DNA of 64,000 nucleotides from Cognatundibacterium oligocarboniphilum (GTDB lineage: Bacteria > Pseudomonadota > Gammaproteobacteria > Burkholderiales > Burkholderiaceae_D), in contig NZ_JABXYJ010000007.1 of the NCBI RefSeq assembly GCF_013377855.1, forward strand, positions 1 through 64,000. Direction: 5' to 3'. The notes under the pieces were generated by a model. That model saw only the letters and a list, made by a program, of their open reading frames with translations, was not told the DNA's origin and did no database searches. Positions 9,486 through 18,584 of this stretch are shown here, one piece after another. Position 1 is the stretch's first letter. Each line of letters opens with the position of its first letter. A program made the translations under genes and the position numbers.

Positions 9486-9603
9486 GCTACCCAGGCGCAC
9501 GGCTGGAGTCATCCGACTCCGACATCTCACGCTTCCCGATGGATCCCCATCTTTGCCGGAACGGAATTATCCGTTTTCCGGCATTTTCGCCAGTTACGTG
9601 AGA
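9486..9603 (-). promoter_or_regulatory. ZTP (pfl-type) riboswitch upstream of glyA
   Basis: On the minus strand P1 pairs CUCACG (9602-9597) with CGUGAG (9531-9526). The 5' strand is followed by the conserved ACUGGCGAA (from 9594), then a GC-rich P2 hairpin (GCCGG...CCGGC), then GGGAAGCG, then a GGAGUC/GACUCC linker hairpin. The 3' domain is GCGCCUGGGUAGC (about 9498-9486). GGCG of the first domain can pair with CGCC of the second, the pseudoknot that defines this class. ZTP riboswitches are known in front of glyA and other one-carbon genes and turn them on when ZMP/ZTP rises. The expression platform between 9486 and 9368 was not resolved. Confidence 0.87.
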
Positions 9604-9618
9604 CAAAATGGTGAGAGG

Positions 9619-9647
9619 ATTTTACGTGATGCGCTATGAATGGGCAA
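9619..9647 (-). promoter_or_regulatory. Predicted sigma-70 promoter for the riboswitch-glyA transcript
   Basis: On the minus strand TTGCCC (9647-9642) and TAAAAT (9624-9619) are separated by exactly 17 bases. A transcript starting near 9612 would begin about 10 bases before the P1 helix of the ZTP riboswitch, which supports the call. The rest of 9650-9810, towards ydfG, shows nothing else I can identify. Confidence 0.6.
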
Positions 9648-9812
9648 GCAGCGCCTGATGAGAAAGGCTTGACTGAAAGGCAAAAGAATTGCCGGGGAAT
9701 CGGGGAAAGTGCGCCGCTTCTGAGCAGAGTACGGTGGATCGACGGAAAAGCCCTTAAAATACGGCATCGTCAGTTGTGCAGTATTTGTTTAACTTTTCAG
9801 CAGAGGGCAGAC

Positions 9813-10565
9813 ATGATTGTATTGATTACAGGGGCAAGCTCAGGGTTTGGTGAGGAAATGGCGCGGAAATTCGTGCACGAAGGGCATTGGGTGATTGCTG
9901 CCGCACGCCGGATTGAGCGTCTGAGCGCATTACAGACCGAACTGGGCGCACATCTGCTCCCGGTCAGTATGGATGTGACGCAGAAGTCTTCCATCATAAA
10001 CGCGTTGTCTGGATTGCCGGCAGACTGGCAGCCGGTGGATGTGCTTATCAATAACGCTGGTCTGGCACTGGGTACCGAGCCTGCGCATCTGGCTTCGCAG
10101 GATGAATGGGATACCATGATCGATACCAATACCAAAGGACTGGTGACGGTGACCCGTGCCATTTTGCCGGGTATGGTCGCGCGCAACAGCGGTATGATTA
10201 TCAATATCGGTTCGATTGCTGGTTCAACCCCGTATCCTGGTGGCAATGTGTATGGCGCCACCAAGGCATTTGTCGATCAGTTCACCCGTAATCTGCGGGC
10301 GGATATGGCAGGTACCAATGTGCGCACCACCAACATTGCGCCGGGACTGTGCGGCGGCACCGAGTTTTCCAATGTCCGTTTCCGCGGCGATGACGGTGCG
10401 GCAGCCAAGGTGTATGAGGGAACGGTGCCGTTAACGGCCACCGATATCGCAGAAACAGCGTACTGGATTGCGACATTGCCGCCGCATGTGAATATTAATT
10501 ACATTGAAATGATGCCGACCTGTCAGGGTTTCGGACCGTTGAACATCAAACGTCAGCCGGCCTGA
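9813..10565 (+). CDS. ydfG: NADP-dependent 3-hydroxy acid dehydrogenase YdfG (short-chain dehydrogenase)
   Basis: Classical SDR that oxidises 3-hydroxy acids such as serine and 3-hydroxypropionate with NADP; the Escherichia coli relative also reduces malonic semialdehyde. The start MIVLITGASSGFGEEMARKF has the GxxxGxG dinucleotide site. NNAGLAL, the Ser of INIGSIAGSTPYPGGN, YGATK (Tyr-x-x-x-Lys) and the APGLCGGTEFSNVRFRGDD segment match YdfG along its length. The upstream in-frame extension to 9636 is rejected because it crosses the glyA regulatory region; GAGGGCAG precedes 9813. Length 250 aa. Confidence 0.93.
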   Translation: MIVLITGASSGFGEEMARKFVHEGHWVIAAARRIERLSALQTELGAHLLPVSMDVTQKSSIINALSGLPADWQPVDVLINNAGLALGTEPAHLASQDEWDTMIDTNTKGLVTVTRAILPGMVARNSGMIINIGSIAGSTPYPGGNVYGATKAFVDQFTRNLRADMAGTNVRTTNIAPGLCGGTEFSNVRFRGDDGAAAKVYEGTVPLTATDIAETAYWIATLPPHVNINYIEMMPTCQGFGPLNIKRQPA

Positions 10566-10585
10566 CGCTGATCCACAGTCTTTAG

Positions 10586-10657
10586 ATACTGGGGGGAGTA
10601 TTTTTAATGCTCCTTTATTTTCAAGGACTACAGGCTGAAATGGCCATATACTCCCCC
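10586..10657 (+). repeat. Inverted-repeat element, copy A (upstream of ybgC)
   Basis: ATACT (10586) abuts GGGGGGAGTAT, and after a spacer comes ATACTCCCCC (10648-10657). GGGGGAGTAT at 10592-10601 can therefore pair either with the ATACT just before it or with the distal ATACTCCCCC. A second copy with the same 64-base spacing from GGGGG to CTCCC lies at 29075-29145. The right arm ends 13 bases before the ybgC start, next to its ribosome-binding region. See the findings for the comparison. Confidence 0.7.
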
Positions 10658-10670
10658 GGAAATGAATATA

Positions 10671-11084
10671 ATGCAGAACACATTTAATTGGAATGTCCGG
10701 GTCTATTACGAAGATACGGATGCCGGCGGCATCGTGTTTTACGCGAATTACCTGAAATTTTTTGAGCGTGCCCGTACCGAATGGCTGCGGGCGACCGGGG
10801 TGCATCAGCAGGCTTTGGCGGAAACGGCAGGCGTGATGTTTGTCGTCAAAGCAAGCTCAGTCGAGTATCATGCTCCCGCAAGGCTTGATGATGAACTCCG
10901 TATCACCGTGACGGTCGAAAAGCTGGGGCGTGCATCCGTGCAGTTTGTACAGGAAGCCTGGTGCGGCGATCGCTTGCTGACCCGTGGAAAGATCAAGGTC
11001 GGCTGCGTCGGTACCAGCAGCCTGCGTCCGACACCGATGCCGGAAGAGGTATTGGAAAAAATGTCGGCATTCAAGCCGCTTTAA
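10671..11084 (+). CDS. ybgC: Acyl-CoA thioesterase YbgC (Tol-Pal associated)
   Basis: Hotdog-fold thioesterase of the Tol-Pal cluster that hydrolyses short or medium acyl-CoA and is linked to phospholipid metabolism at the membrane. The catalytic signature YYEDTDAGGIVFYANYLKFF is intact near residues 10-29. The ATG at 10671 is preferred over 10662 because GGAA lies 9 bases before it, whereas it abuts 10662. Length 137 aa. tolQ follows 155 bases downstream; that gap has no gene. Confidence 0.93.
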   Translation: MQNTFNWNVRVYYEDTDAGGIVFYANYLKFFERARTEWLRATGVHQQALAETAGVMFVVKASSVEYHAPARLDDELRITVTVEKLGRASVQFVQEAWCGDRLLTRGKIKVGCVGTSSLRPTPMPEEVLEKMSAFKPL

Positions 11085-11239
11085 TGTCTGACCGCTATCG
11101 ATGCGGCAGCCTTTGTCATGGTTGTCTGCACTGACAGGGCACAGGCCTCTTGCATGCGAACCAGTTGACCGGCAGGCTTGTTGAAAAACATGCGATACGG
11201 CCATCCTGCTTAATTTTTTTGTCGTGATTGAACTGATTT

Positions 11240-11938
11240 ATGATGACTGTTACCCAAGACCTTTCCTTTGTGAGTCTGATTGCCAATGCCTCTGTGCTGG
11301 TGCAGCTCGTGTTGTTGTTGTTAATCGGCGTTTCCCTGACAAGCTGGACCTATATTTTCAATAAAATGTTTACCATCCGCAAAGCCCGCTCACAGACCGA
11401 GATTTTCGAGCGGAATTTCTGGTCCGGCGGCAATCTGGTGGAGCTGTATCAGGAAGCCAGCCAGAATCGTCGCACCGGGCGCGATAAGGCGGGCTCGCTG
11501 GAACGTATTTTTGAAGCCGGGATGAGCGAATATCACAAAGTCAAAAATGCGAATAAGGCCTCGCTGGATGCCGGTGCGATGCTCGATGGTGCGCGCCGCG
11601 CGATGCGAGCTGCTTATCAGCGGGAAATGGATATGCTGGAATCGCATCTGTCGTTTCTTGCTTCCGTCGGCTCGGTGTCGCCCTATATTGGTTTGTTTGG
11701 TACCGTCTGGGGCATCATGAATGCGTTTCGCGGACTGGCCAATGTGCAGCAGGCGACACTGGCGGCGGTTGCGCCGGGTATTGCAGAGGCGCTGATTGCC
11801 ACGGCGATCGGCCTGTTTGCTGCGATTCCGGCGGTGCTGGCGTATAACCGTTATTCGCACGATATTGACCGTCTGGCGATCCGGTTTGAAACCTTCATTG
11901 AAGAGTTTTCCAATATTCTTCAGCGCCAGTCCCGATAA
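11240..11938 (+). CDS. tolQ: Tol-Pal system proton channel protein TolQ
   Basis: Inner-membrane proton channel subunit of the Tol-Pal cell-envelope machine, ExbB/TolQ/MotA family. There are three transmembrane segments: residues about 15-37, then the pair flanking the family motif SPYIGLFGTVWGIMNAF and the APGIAEALIATAIGLFAAIPAV helix. Length 232 aa is normal. tolR starts 15 bases later. The energised unit normally drives TolA, which is not encoded next in this locus. Confidence 0.94.
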   Translation: MMTVTQDLSFVSLIANASVLVQLVLLLLIGVSLTSWTYIFNKMFTIRKARSQTEIFERNFWSGGNLVELYQEASQNRRTGRDKAGSLERIFEAGMSEYHKVKNANKASLDAGAMLDGARRAMRAAYQREMDMLESHLSFLASVGSVSPYIGLFGTVWGIMNAFRGLANVQQATLAAVAPGIAEALIATAIGLFAAIPAVLAYNRYSHDIDRLAIRFETFIEEFSNILQRQSR

Positions 11939-11953
11939 GTACAGGGAATCAGT

Positions 11954-12397
11954 ATGAGTTACCTGCGTGGCGAACGTAAACGCAAATTCAAGGCAGAAAT
12001 CAACGTCGTCCCCTATATCGACGTGATGCTGGTGCTGCTGATTATTTTCATGGTGGCATCTCCCATGACCAATCCCAGCGTGATTAATCTGCCGACGGCA
12101 GGGCAGTCTACCCAGCCGCCATCCGACTACATTGAAATCACGCTGAAACCCGATGCCAATGCCACCATCAGCCTGAACAGCCGGAATGGCGCGAATGGAC
12201 ATAATCTGCAGGAAGGCAAGGAAGAAGCGCGCAACCGCCAGCAATTGTTGCAAAAGCTGCGGGAATACCACGATGCCAAACCGGATTTGTCGGTGCTGGT
12301 GTCTGCCGATAAAGGCATCGTCTATGATGAAGTGGTGCAGGTGATTTCCGAAGCCAAAAAACTGGGAATCAATCGAGTGGGTTTGGCGACCCGATAA
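11954..12397 (+). CDS. tolR: Tol-Pal system protein TolR
   Basis: ExbD/TolR family partner of TolQ with one N-terminal membrane segment and a periplasmic domain. The proton-carrying Asp is in NVVPYIDVMLVLLIIFMV (about residues 17-34). The C-terminal domain ends VQVISEAKKLGINRVGLATR, typical of TolR. Length 147 aa. The next gene begins 7 bases after its stop and is tamA rather than the usual tolA. Confidence 0.94.
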   Translation: MSYLRGERKRKFKAEINVVPYIDVMLVLLIIFMVASPMTNPSVINLPTAGQSTQPPSDYIEITLKPDANATISLNSRNGANGHNLQEGKEEARNRQQLLQKLREYHDAKPDLSVLVSADKGIVYDEVVQVISEAKKLGINRVGLATR

Positions 12398-12403
12398 ATC
12401 AGG

Positions 12404-14299
12404 ATGACGATCAGACAGTGTTCATTGCCTTTGCTGTTGAGCATGTTGCTGGTGGGGTGGTGTGCTCCTGTTCGTTCGCTTACTGCGCAGACTGTTCCCG
12501 CTGCGCAGGAACATCAAAGCACTGAAACTCCCCCAGCAGCTGAAACCACGCATCCTGATGACGTAATTACCGACCCCGAGAGCATCGTGCGCAGTACCAG
12601 CGGGCGGTTTGCATTACAGGCTGAGTCTGCCGGCTGGGCAGCGCTGCTGCGTGAGCATATTGCCGAATTTTCGCCTGGCGCTGAAGCCCAGAATATCACG
12701 CCATCCCTGATCCGGCGTCTGCGCCAGGACATCAGCGGCATTCTGGCGACCGAAGGATATTTTTCGCCGCAGATCGAGTTCAGAAACCTGGAGGAAACGA
12801 CTGCACCGGCCGTCGCTCAGGGGACGGCAGGGAATGCGCCAAAGCTGATTCAGGTGACGGTCAGCCCCGGCCCCAGGACCATCATCGCTGAAGTCGGAAT
12901 TCATTTTCAGGGCGCGCTGGCGTCAACGGAGCCACTTGCGCAGGAACGCCAGCAGCGGCTGATCCATGAATGGGGGCTGACCAAGGGGCAGCCATTCAGG
13001 GAGGACGACTGGAGCGAAGCAAAAAACCAGTTGCTCGAAAGCCTGCGCGCCGATACGTATGCCGCCGCACGTATAGCAGACAGCGCGGCGAATGTGGATG
13101 CCGATCAGCAGCGTGCTGTACTGGCGCTGGAAGTCGACAGCGGCCCGGTCTTCCGGTTGGGAGAGCTGCGTGTCAACGGTCTCAAGCGTTATCCTTCCTG
13201 GCTGCTGTCGCGGTATCAGCCGCCGGTGCCGGGGGAACTGTATTCGCGCGCGCGCTTGCTGGAGTTTCAGCGTAATTTGCAGAACTCGCCTTATTTTGGA
13301 ACCGTTGCTGTGTCGATTGATGCCGATCCGGAGCAGGCTTTTGCGATACCGGTGGATGTCAGCGTGGTCGAGCGCAGGGCGCGCGACCTGAGTTTCGGCG
13401 TCGGTTATAGCAGCAATACCGGATTTCGCGGAGAAGTGGCCTACCGTGACCGCGATATTCTGGAAAAGGCCTGGGATTTGCGCAGTGCGATCCGGATCGA
13501 GCAAAAGCGGCAGCTGGGGTATGCCGATATTTATTTGCCGCCGCATGATAATCAGCTTGATTCTTTCGGTGTGATTGCCGATCGTCAGGATGTGTCGGGC
13601 GTGCTATCGCTACGCAATGCCGTCGGTATCAAGCGCACCAGTCATCGCGGTTTACTGGAACAAAGGCTGGCGCTGAAACTGATCCGCGAACGTAAAACCG
13701 TCGAAGGAGAACCGCAGGAAATCAGCAAGGCGCTGGTCGCCAGCATAGGCTGGACCTGGCGCGATGTGGATGATGCGTTTGCGCCGCGGCGGGGAGAGAT
13801 CTATCAGCTTGATCTCGATATCTCTGACAAGGCGCTGTTTTCCGATCAGCGTTTCATTCGCGGCTATGGCAAATACCAGCGCTGGGTTCCGGTCGGCAAG
13901 ACTGACAGCGTGATTTTGCGGGCTGAGGCCGGTCAGGTTTTTGCGCAGGGCGATGCCGGTATTCCGGAAGATTACCTGTTTCGTACCGGCGGCAGCACGA
14001 CGGTACGCGGCTACGCTTATCAGAGTCTGGGTATCCAGCATCTGAATGCAGTGACTGGCGGCCGCGTGATGGGTGTGGCCAGTGCGGAATATGTGCACTG
14101 GCTCAACAGCACCTGGGGTGCGGCGACTTTTGTCGATGTCGGCGATGCGGCGGAAACCTGGCGCGATTTCAGCCTGCGGCAGGCAATCGGTATCGGAGGC
14201 CGTTACCGCACACCGGCGGGCCCGATTGCGCTCGATATGGCGTATGGACGGCAGTCGAAGCGGGTCCGGCTGGATTTTTCTATTGCCATCGCATTCTGA
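12404..14299 (+). CDS. tamA: Outer-membrane translocation/assembly protein TamA (Omp85 family)
   Basis: Outer-membrane barrel of the TAM complex, which with TamB helps insert some outer-membrane proteins and is implicated in phospholipid transport. It has an N-terminal signal peptide (hydrophobic LPLLLSMLLVGWC), POTRA-like repeats to about residue 300, and a C-terminal 16-strand-type barrel beginning SFGVGYSSNTGFRGEVAYRDRDI. The lid-lock motif VRGY is in GGSTTVRGYAYQSLG, and the protein ends in Phe as expected. Length 631 aa. tamB starts 1 base after its stop. The exact start is uncertain since spacing to the AGG is poor. Confidence 0.9.
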   Translation: MTIRQCSLPLLLSMLLVGWCAPVRSLTAQTVPAAQEHQSTETPPAAETTHPDDVITDPESIVRSTSGRFALQAESAGWAALLREHIAEFSPGAEAQNITPSLIRRLRQDISGILATEGYFSPQIEFRNLEETTAPAVAQGTAGNAPKLIQVTVSPGPRTIIAEVGIHFQGALASTEPLAQERQQRLIHEWGLTKGQPFREDDWSEAKNQLLESLRADTYAAARIADSAANVDADQQRAVLALEVDSGPVFRLGELRVNGLKRYPSWLLSRYQPPVPGELYSRARLLEFQRNLQNSPYFGTVAVSIDADPEQAFAIPVDVSVVERRARDLSFGVGYSSNTGFRGEVAYRDRDILEKAWDLRSAIRIEQKRQLGYADIYLPPHDNQLDSFGVIADRQDVSGVLSLRNAVGIKRTSHRGLLEQRLALKLIRERKTVEGEPQEISKALVASIGWTWRDVDDAFAPRRGEIYQLDLDISDKALFSDQRFIRGYGKYQRWVPVGKTDSVILRAEAGQVFAQGDAGIPEDYLFRTGGSTTVRGYAYQSLGIQHLNAVTGGRVMGVASAEYVHWLNSTWGAATFVDVGDAAETWRDFSLRQAIGIGGRYRTPAGPIALDMAYGRQSKRVRLDFSIAIAF

Positions 14300-14300
14300 T

Positions 14301-17300
14301 ATGACGCAAGCTGATCACAACGGAGTTGCACCATTGCCCCCTGAGCACAGCAGCGGGCAGGATGATGTACCTGAACCTGTACCCGTTACGGTGAAACGCG
14401 GACCGCTGAAATGGCTACGCTGGCTGCTCGCCGGCGCGGCTGCATTGCTGTTGGCGGCTGTGCTGCTGATTGGGTGGGCGGTTAAATCAGAAAGCGGCAC
14501 CCGGGTCTTTTTCGCTGTGCTGGGTCAGCTTACTGCGGGCAACATACAGACCAGCGGTGTGCGGGGGACGCTCAGTCACGCACTGGAAATGGATCAGCTC
14601 CGCTACCGTGATGCCAGTACCGACGTGCAGGCCAGCGGCGTGCAGTTAGCGTGGCAACCGCAGGCGCTATGGCGGCGCGAACTGGTGTTTGAACGTTTAC
14701 ACATCAGCCATCTGCAGATTGCCACCTTGTCCAGTAACACGCCGGTCAGCCTGCCGCAACAGCTGACGTTACCGCTTTCCCTGAATGCCGCCGATCTGGC
14801 TGTGGGACGCCTGCAGATCGCGGACATGCTGGCAGACCGACAGCAAAAAGAATTACTTGCCCTGACTGCCTTACAAGGACAGCTGACGTATCACCAGAAC
14901 CAGTATCAGGCCCAGTTGCGCCTGAATTCACCATGGGGAAAACTGGAAACCGGCACTGTCAGTCTGTCGGGGACGCGACCATTTGACCTTCGCGGCAATG
15001 CCCGTCTGCAAGGGCGGATGCTCAAGGATATTCCGCCGGTGTCGGCACAACTGCAGGTCAGCGGAGATCTCACGGCATTGCAACTGGCATTACAGGCCGA
15101 GTTGCAGCAGTCTCCAGCCGGCACAACCGCGACAACGACCACAAGCGCTGCACAGCGATTAAGCGGCACCGCCAGTGCGCGGCTGGCGCCCTTTGAAACA
15201 CACATTATCCGGCAGGCGCAGATCGATATCCGGCATCTGAATCCGGCGGACTGGTCCGCCCAGGCACCGCAGGCCGATTTACGGATCCTGGCAGACCTGC
15301 AGCCGGAGACGATCATGACACCTCCCGCCGCGCCAAATAAAAATCCGGTCCAGAAAACAGCCGCAGCAGTAGCCGGACAGATCCGCATTACTAATGGCAA
15401 TCCCGGTACACTGGACCGGCATGCCTTGCCACTGGAAAGCCTGCAATCCAGCCTGCTGTGGCGCGATGATCTGCTCGATATTCGTGACCTGAAGCTACGG
15501 CTGGCCCATCAGGGCGAAGTGCAGGGTGGTGGGAAAATCGAGTTCAGCAACAGCAGTTTCCGGGCCGAAGCCCGGCTGAAACTGACGAATGTCGATCTGA
15601 AAGTCCTGCATCCGGCATTGCGCAGTACGCATATTCAGGGGGAGCTTAGCCTCCGGACAGATGCACAGCAGGTCATGCAGCTGTCCACCCAGCTCAAGGA
15701 TGCACTGGCCGTGCTGAAAGCCGATGCCGGTTATGATATCCGCCAGCAGTTACTGACGCTGTCCAGTTTGCATTTGCAGGCCGGACAGGCGCAGCTGGAA
15801 GGGAAAGGAACGCTGGCATTGCACGGTGAGCAGGCGTTTCACTTCGCCGGCAATCTGGGGCATTTCAATCCGGCGTACTGGGCGGATACCGAAGCCGGTG
15901 AGCTGCATGCCGGAATCCGGGTCGACGGCCGACTGGCACCCGATGTCCAGCTGCAGGTCGAATTACCGCAATTGCAGGGACAGTACGCCGGACAGCCGGT
16001 GCAGGCCGAGGCTGAATTCACGTGGAAGCACGAGCAGTTGCGGATAACCCGGCTCGATCTGCGCTGGGGCGATAATCACCTGAGTGGTCACGGGCTTGTC
16101 GGCACGCCCGGCGACAGCCTGCAGTTAGCGCTCGAAGCACATGATCTGAGCGCCTTCAATCCGTTATTGCGCAGCCAGCAGCTGGCGCTGCGCGGCAGGC
16201 TGGATGCCGCGCTGGAACTGCAGGGGCGTTTCCGCGATCTGGCGGGACAGGTAACGCTGAACGGCAGTCAGCTCGGTATCGTCCGTCAGCAAAAAAATTA
16301 TACGGCCGCTAGCCTGAATGGCAAATTACAGCTTGCCGGTGGCGACGCCGGTCTGGTTGCCGGTGAACTGACTATGCAGCAATTGGGAGGCGACTTTCCC
16401 GGCTCTGCCGATGCCGATCCGCTGTCGTCTGGTAAGGCAGTGAAGATCAGCCAGCTGCAATTGCAGCTGAGCGGCAAAAAAGACGATCACCGCCTGAGCG
16501 CCCGGATGACTTTTCCCGGCAAACAGCAATTCAGCGCTGCATTACAGGGGGCACTCAATATCGGCAGTACCGGCGGCGGTGCCACCTTAAGCCGTACAAA
16601 TCAGCGCAGCTCCGTACCGGGTGCCGGGTGGGATTGGCACGGAGAATTGCAGACGCTGACACTCAGCGGCAAGGCCGATGCTCGCCTGATAGCGCCTGCT
16701 GCCTTGCAGATCAATGCGCAGACTTTCCGTATCGGGAAACTGCAGCTGCAAAGTGCTTTGGGCGCACTCAGCGTGGATCAGCTGGAGTGGGTCAACGGAC
16801 AACTGATGACGCAGGGTACTGTCAGTAATGCACGCGTGCTGGAGCTGGTCAATCTGCTGCGTCCGCAGTATGCCGTGACCGGCAATCTGATCCTGAATGC
16901 GGCATGGAATCTGCAACTGAAAGACACTGCGCGTGGCGATATTTCGATTCAGCGCGAGGGGGGCGACCTGCGCTTGAATGATCCGGATGGTACGGCTACT
17001 GCGATCCCGCTGGGAATCCGTGATGCTCAGCTGAAAATCCATCTTGGCGGTCTGGTGGCAGGGACCGATGGCGAGCGCATCAGTCTGCAGATGAGCGCCG
17101 ATGGCAGCCGTCTGGGGCAATGGCAGATCAAGGCTGATTCCTGGCTACATCAGGCGCAGGGACAATGGCAATTACCGCCGGAGGCAGCGCTGAATGGCCA
17201 GGTCAGTGCCGCGATTCCCGATCTGGAATGGCTGGGGCCTTTGCTGAATCCCGGGCTGGTGCTGAAAGGAAAACTGAATCTGGATGCGCAGTTGAGCGGC

Positions 17301-18584
17301 AATCTGGACAAGCCGCGTTACCGGGCAGCGGTCAGCGGACGCGAACTGGAAGTGGCGTTTGCTTCCGAAGGTCTGCTGCTGCCGAATGGCACGCTCGATG
17401 CGCAGCTCGAAGACACGCACCTGACCTTGAATCAGCTGCAGTTTTCCAATGTGGTGACGATGTTGCCGCAACATGCCCAGTTCAAAGGTGTGGAGATGGT
17501 CGGCAAGCGCGGCTTGTTCACGGCCAGCGGCGAGGTGGATATCGGCAAGGAAACCGGCGCCATTCAGGCGCAGTGGCAGCAATTTCCGCTGTTGCAGCGC
17601 AAGGACCGCTGGCTGATTGTGTCGGGGCAGGCCAGCATTGTAGAAGCTAATCATATCTGGAGCCTGACTGGCGGCGTGAAAGCCGACGGGGCTTATTTCA
17701 GATTGCCGAAATTACCGCCCCCCGGCCTGTCCGGCGATGTGACTGTAACACGCAAACATGAACGGCCGGATAACCGCACTGCCAGCGACAGTAGCGCGCG
17801 CAAGGGATTGAAAACGCGGGTCGATGTGAGCTTCGAGATGGGGCCGCGCTTTGTGTTTGTCGGACGTGGACTCGATACCGGTCTGGAAGGCAGTCTGCGC
17901 CTGCGCTCGGTCGATGGCAGCCCCTTGCAGGCGACCGGTTCCATCAACACGGTGCGCGGTGTGTATGAAGGTTACGGGCAACAACTGGCGATTGAACGCG
18001 GCATCCTGAATTTCCAGGGGCCACCTGCTAATCCCGGCCTGAATATCCGCGCCCTGCGGCAAGGACTGGCCGTCGAGGCCGGGGTGGAGGTAGTCGGAAC
18101 CGTTGTCGCGCCGCAGGTGCGACTGGTATCGGAGCCGGCAGTGCCGGATGCAGAAAAGCTCTCCTGGCTGGTACTGGGGCGCGGGTCGGATCAGTTGGCG
18201 GGCGGTGATGCCTCGCTGCTGATGTCTGCCGCCACAGCGATTTTTGGCGGTGACGGTAGCCGCAACGTGCCGCGCGATATTGTACAGGGACTGGGTTTTG
18301 ACGAATTTTCGATCGGATCTGCCGGACGCAGCAGCGCTTCGCATGTGCCGGGGCAAACTGTCGCCGGAACCACCGGCGTGTCCAGCAGCACTTCCAGCAG
18401 CGATCAGGTCATCAGCGTGGGAAAACGCCTGATGCCGGGGCTGGTGTTGTCGGTTGAACGCGGTCTGGGTGATGCCAGCGGTGCGATACGCCTCAGTTGG
18501 CAGCTGACGCGTCGCATTACCGTGGTCGGGCGCACCGGGAGTGAATCGGCAGTCGATGTCACGTACACTTTCTCTTTCAATTAA
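14301..18584 (+). CDS. tamB: Translocation and assembly module protein TamB
   Basis: Very long inner-membrane-anchored AsmA/TamB-like protein (1427 aa) that spans the periplasm as a beta-taco groove. One membrane helix lies near residues 37-60 (LRWLLAGAAALLLAAVLLIG), followed by over a thousand residues of repetitive beta structure. The C-terminal DUF490 region contains RGVYEGYGQQLAIERGILNF, a PGLNIRALR segment, KLSWLVLGRG and the terminal VDVTYTFSFN that docks on TamA. The ATG at 14301 is chosen because the upstream frame runs inside tamA. Organisation with tamA is canonical. Confidence 0.92.
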   Translation: MTQADHNGVAPLPPEHSSGQDDVPEPVPVTVKRGPLKWLRWLLAGAAALLLAAVLLIGWAVKSESGTRVFFAVLGQLTAGNIQTSGVRGTLSHALEMDQLRYRDASTDVQASGVQLAWQPQALWRRELVFERLHISHLQIATLSSNTPVSLPQQLTLPLSLNAADLAVGRLQIADMLADRQQKELLALTALQGQLTYHQNQYQAQLRLNSPWGKLETGTVSLSGTRPFDLRGNARLQGRMLKDIPPVSAQLQVSGDLTALQLALQAELQQSPAGTTATTTTSAAQRLSGTASARLAPFETHIIRQAQIDIRHLNPADWSAQAPQADLRILADLQPETIMTPPAAPNKNPVQKTAAAVAGQIRITNGNPGTLDRHALPLESLQSSLLWRDDLLDIRDLKLRLAHQGEVQGGGKIEFSNSSFRAEARLKLTNVDLKVLHPALRSTHIQGELSLRTDAQQVMQLSTQLKDALAVLKADAGYDIRQQLLTLSSLHLQAGQAQLEGKGTLALHGEQAFHFAGNLGHFNPAYWADTEAGELHAGIRVDGRLAPDVQLQVELPQLQGQYAGQPVQAEAEFTWKHEQLRITRLDLRWGDNHLSGHGLVGTPGDSLQLALEAHDLSAFNPLLRSQQLALRGRLDAALELQGRFRDLAGQVTLNGSQLGIVRQQKNYTAASLNGKLQLAGGDAGLVAGELTMQQLGGDFPGSADADPLSSGKAVKISQLQLQLSGKKDDHRLSARMTFPGKQQFSAALQGALNIGSTGGGATLSRTNQRSSVPGAGWDWHGELQTLTLSGKADARLIAPAALQINAQTFRIGKLQLQSALGALSVDQLEWVNGQLMTQGTVSNARVLELVNLLRPQYAVTGNLILNAAWNLQLKDTARGDISIQREGGDLRLNDPDGTATAIPLGIRDAQLKIHLGGLVAGTDGERISLQMSADGSRLGQWQIKADSWLHQAQGQWQLPPEAALNGQVSAAIPDLEWLGPLLNPGLVLKGKLNLDAQLSGNLDKPRYRAAVSGRELEVAFASEGLLLPNGTLDAQLEDTHLTLNQLQFSNVVTMLPQHAQFKGVEMVGKRGLFTASGEVDIGKETGAIQAQWQQFPLLQRKDRWLIVSGQASIVEANHIWSLTGGVKADGAYFRLPKLPPPGLSGDVTVTRKHERPDNRTASDSSARKGLKTRVDVSFEMGPRFVFVGRGLDTGLEGSLRLRSVDGSPLQATGSINTVRGVYEGYGQQLAIERGILNFQGPPANPGLNIRALRQGLAVEAGVEVVGTVVAPQVRLVSEPAVPDAEKLSWLVLGRGSDQLAGGDASLLMSAATAIFGGDGSRNVPRDIVQGLGFDEFSIGSAGRSSASHVPGQTVAGTTGVSSSTSSSDQVISVGKRLMPGLVLSVERGLGDASGAIRLSWQLTRRITVVGRTGSESAVDVTYTFSFN

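Noticed and set aside
9636..9812. Extended ydfG start
   Set aside because: It overlaps the glyA promoter region and the conserved SDR N-terminus begins at 9813.
14073..14300. N-terminal extension of tamB overlapping tamA
   Set aside because: Those codons lie inside the tamA barrel frame, while the ATG at 14301 gives the expected short cytoplasmic tail and membrane helix of TamB.
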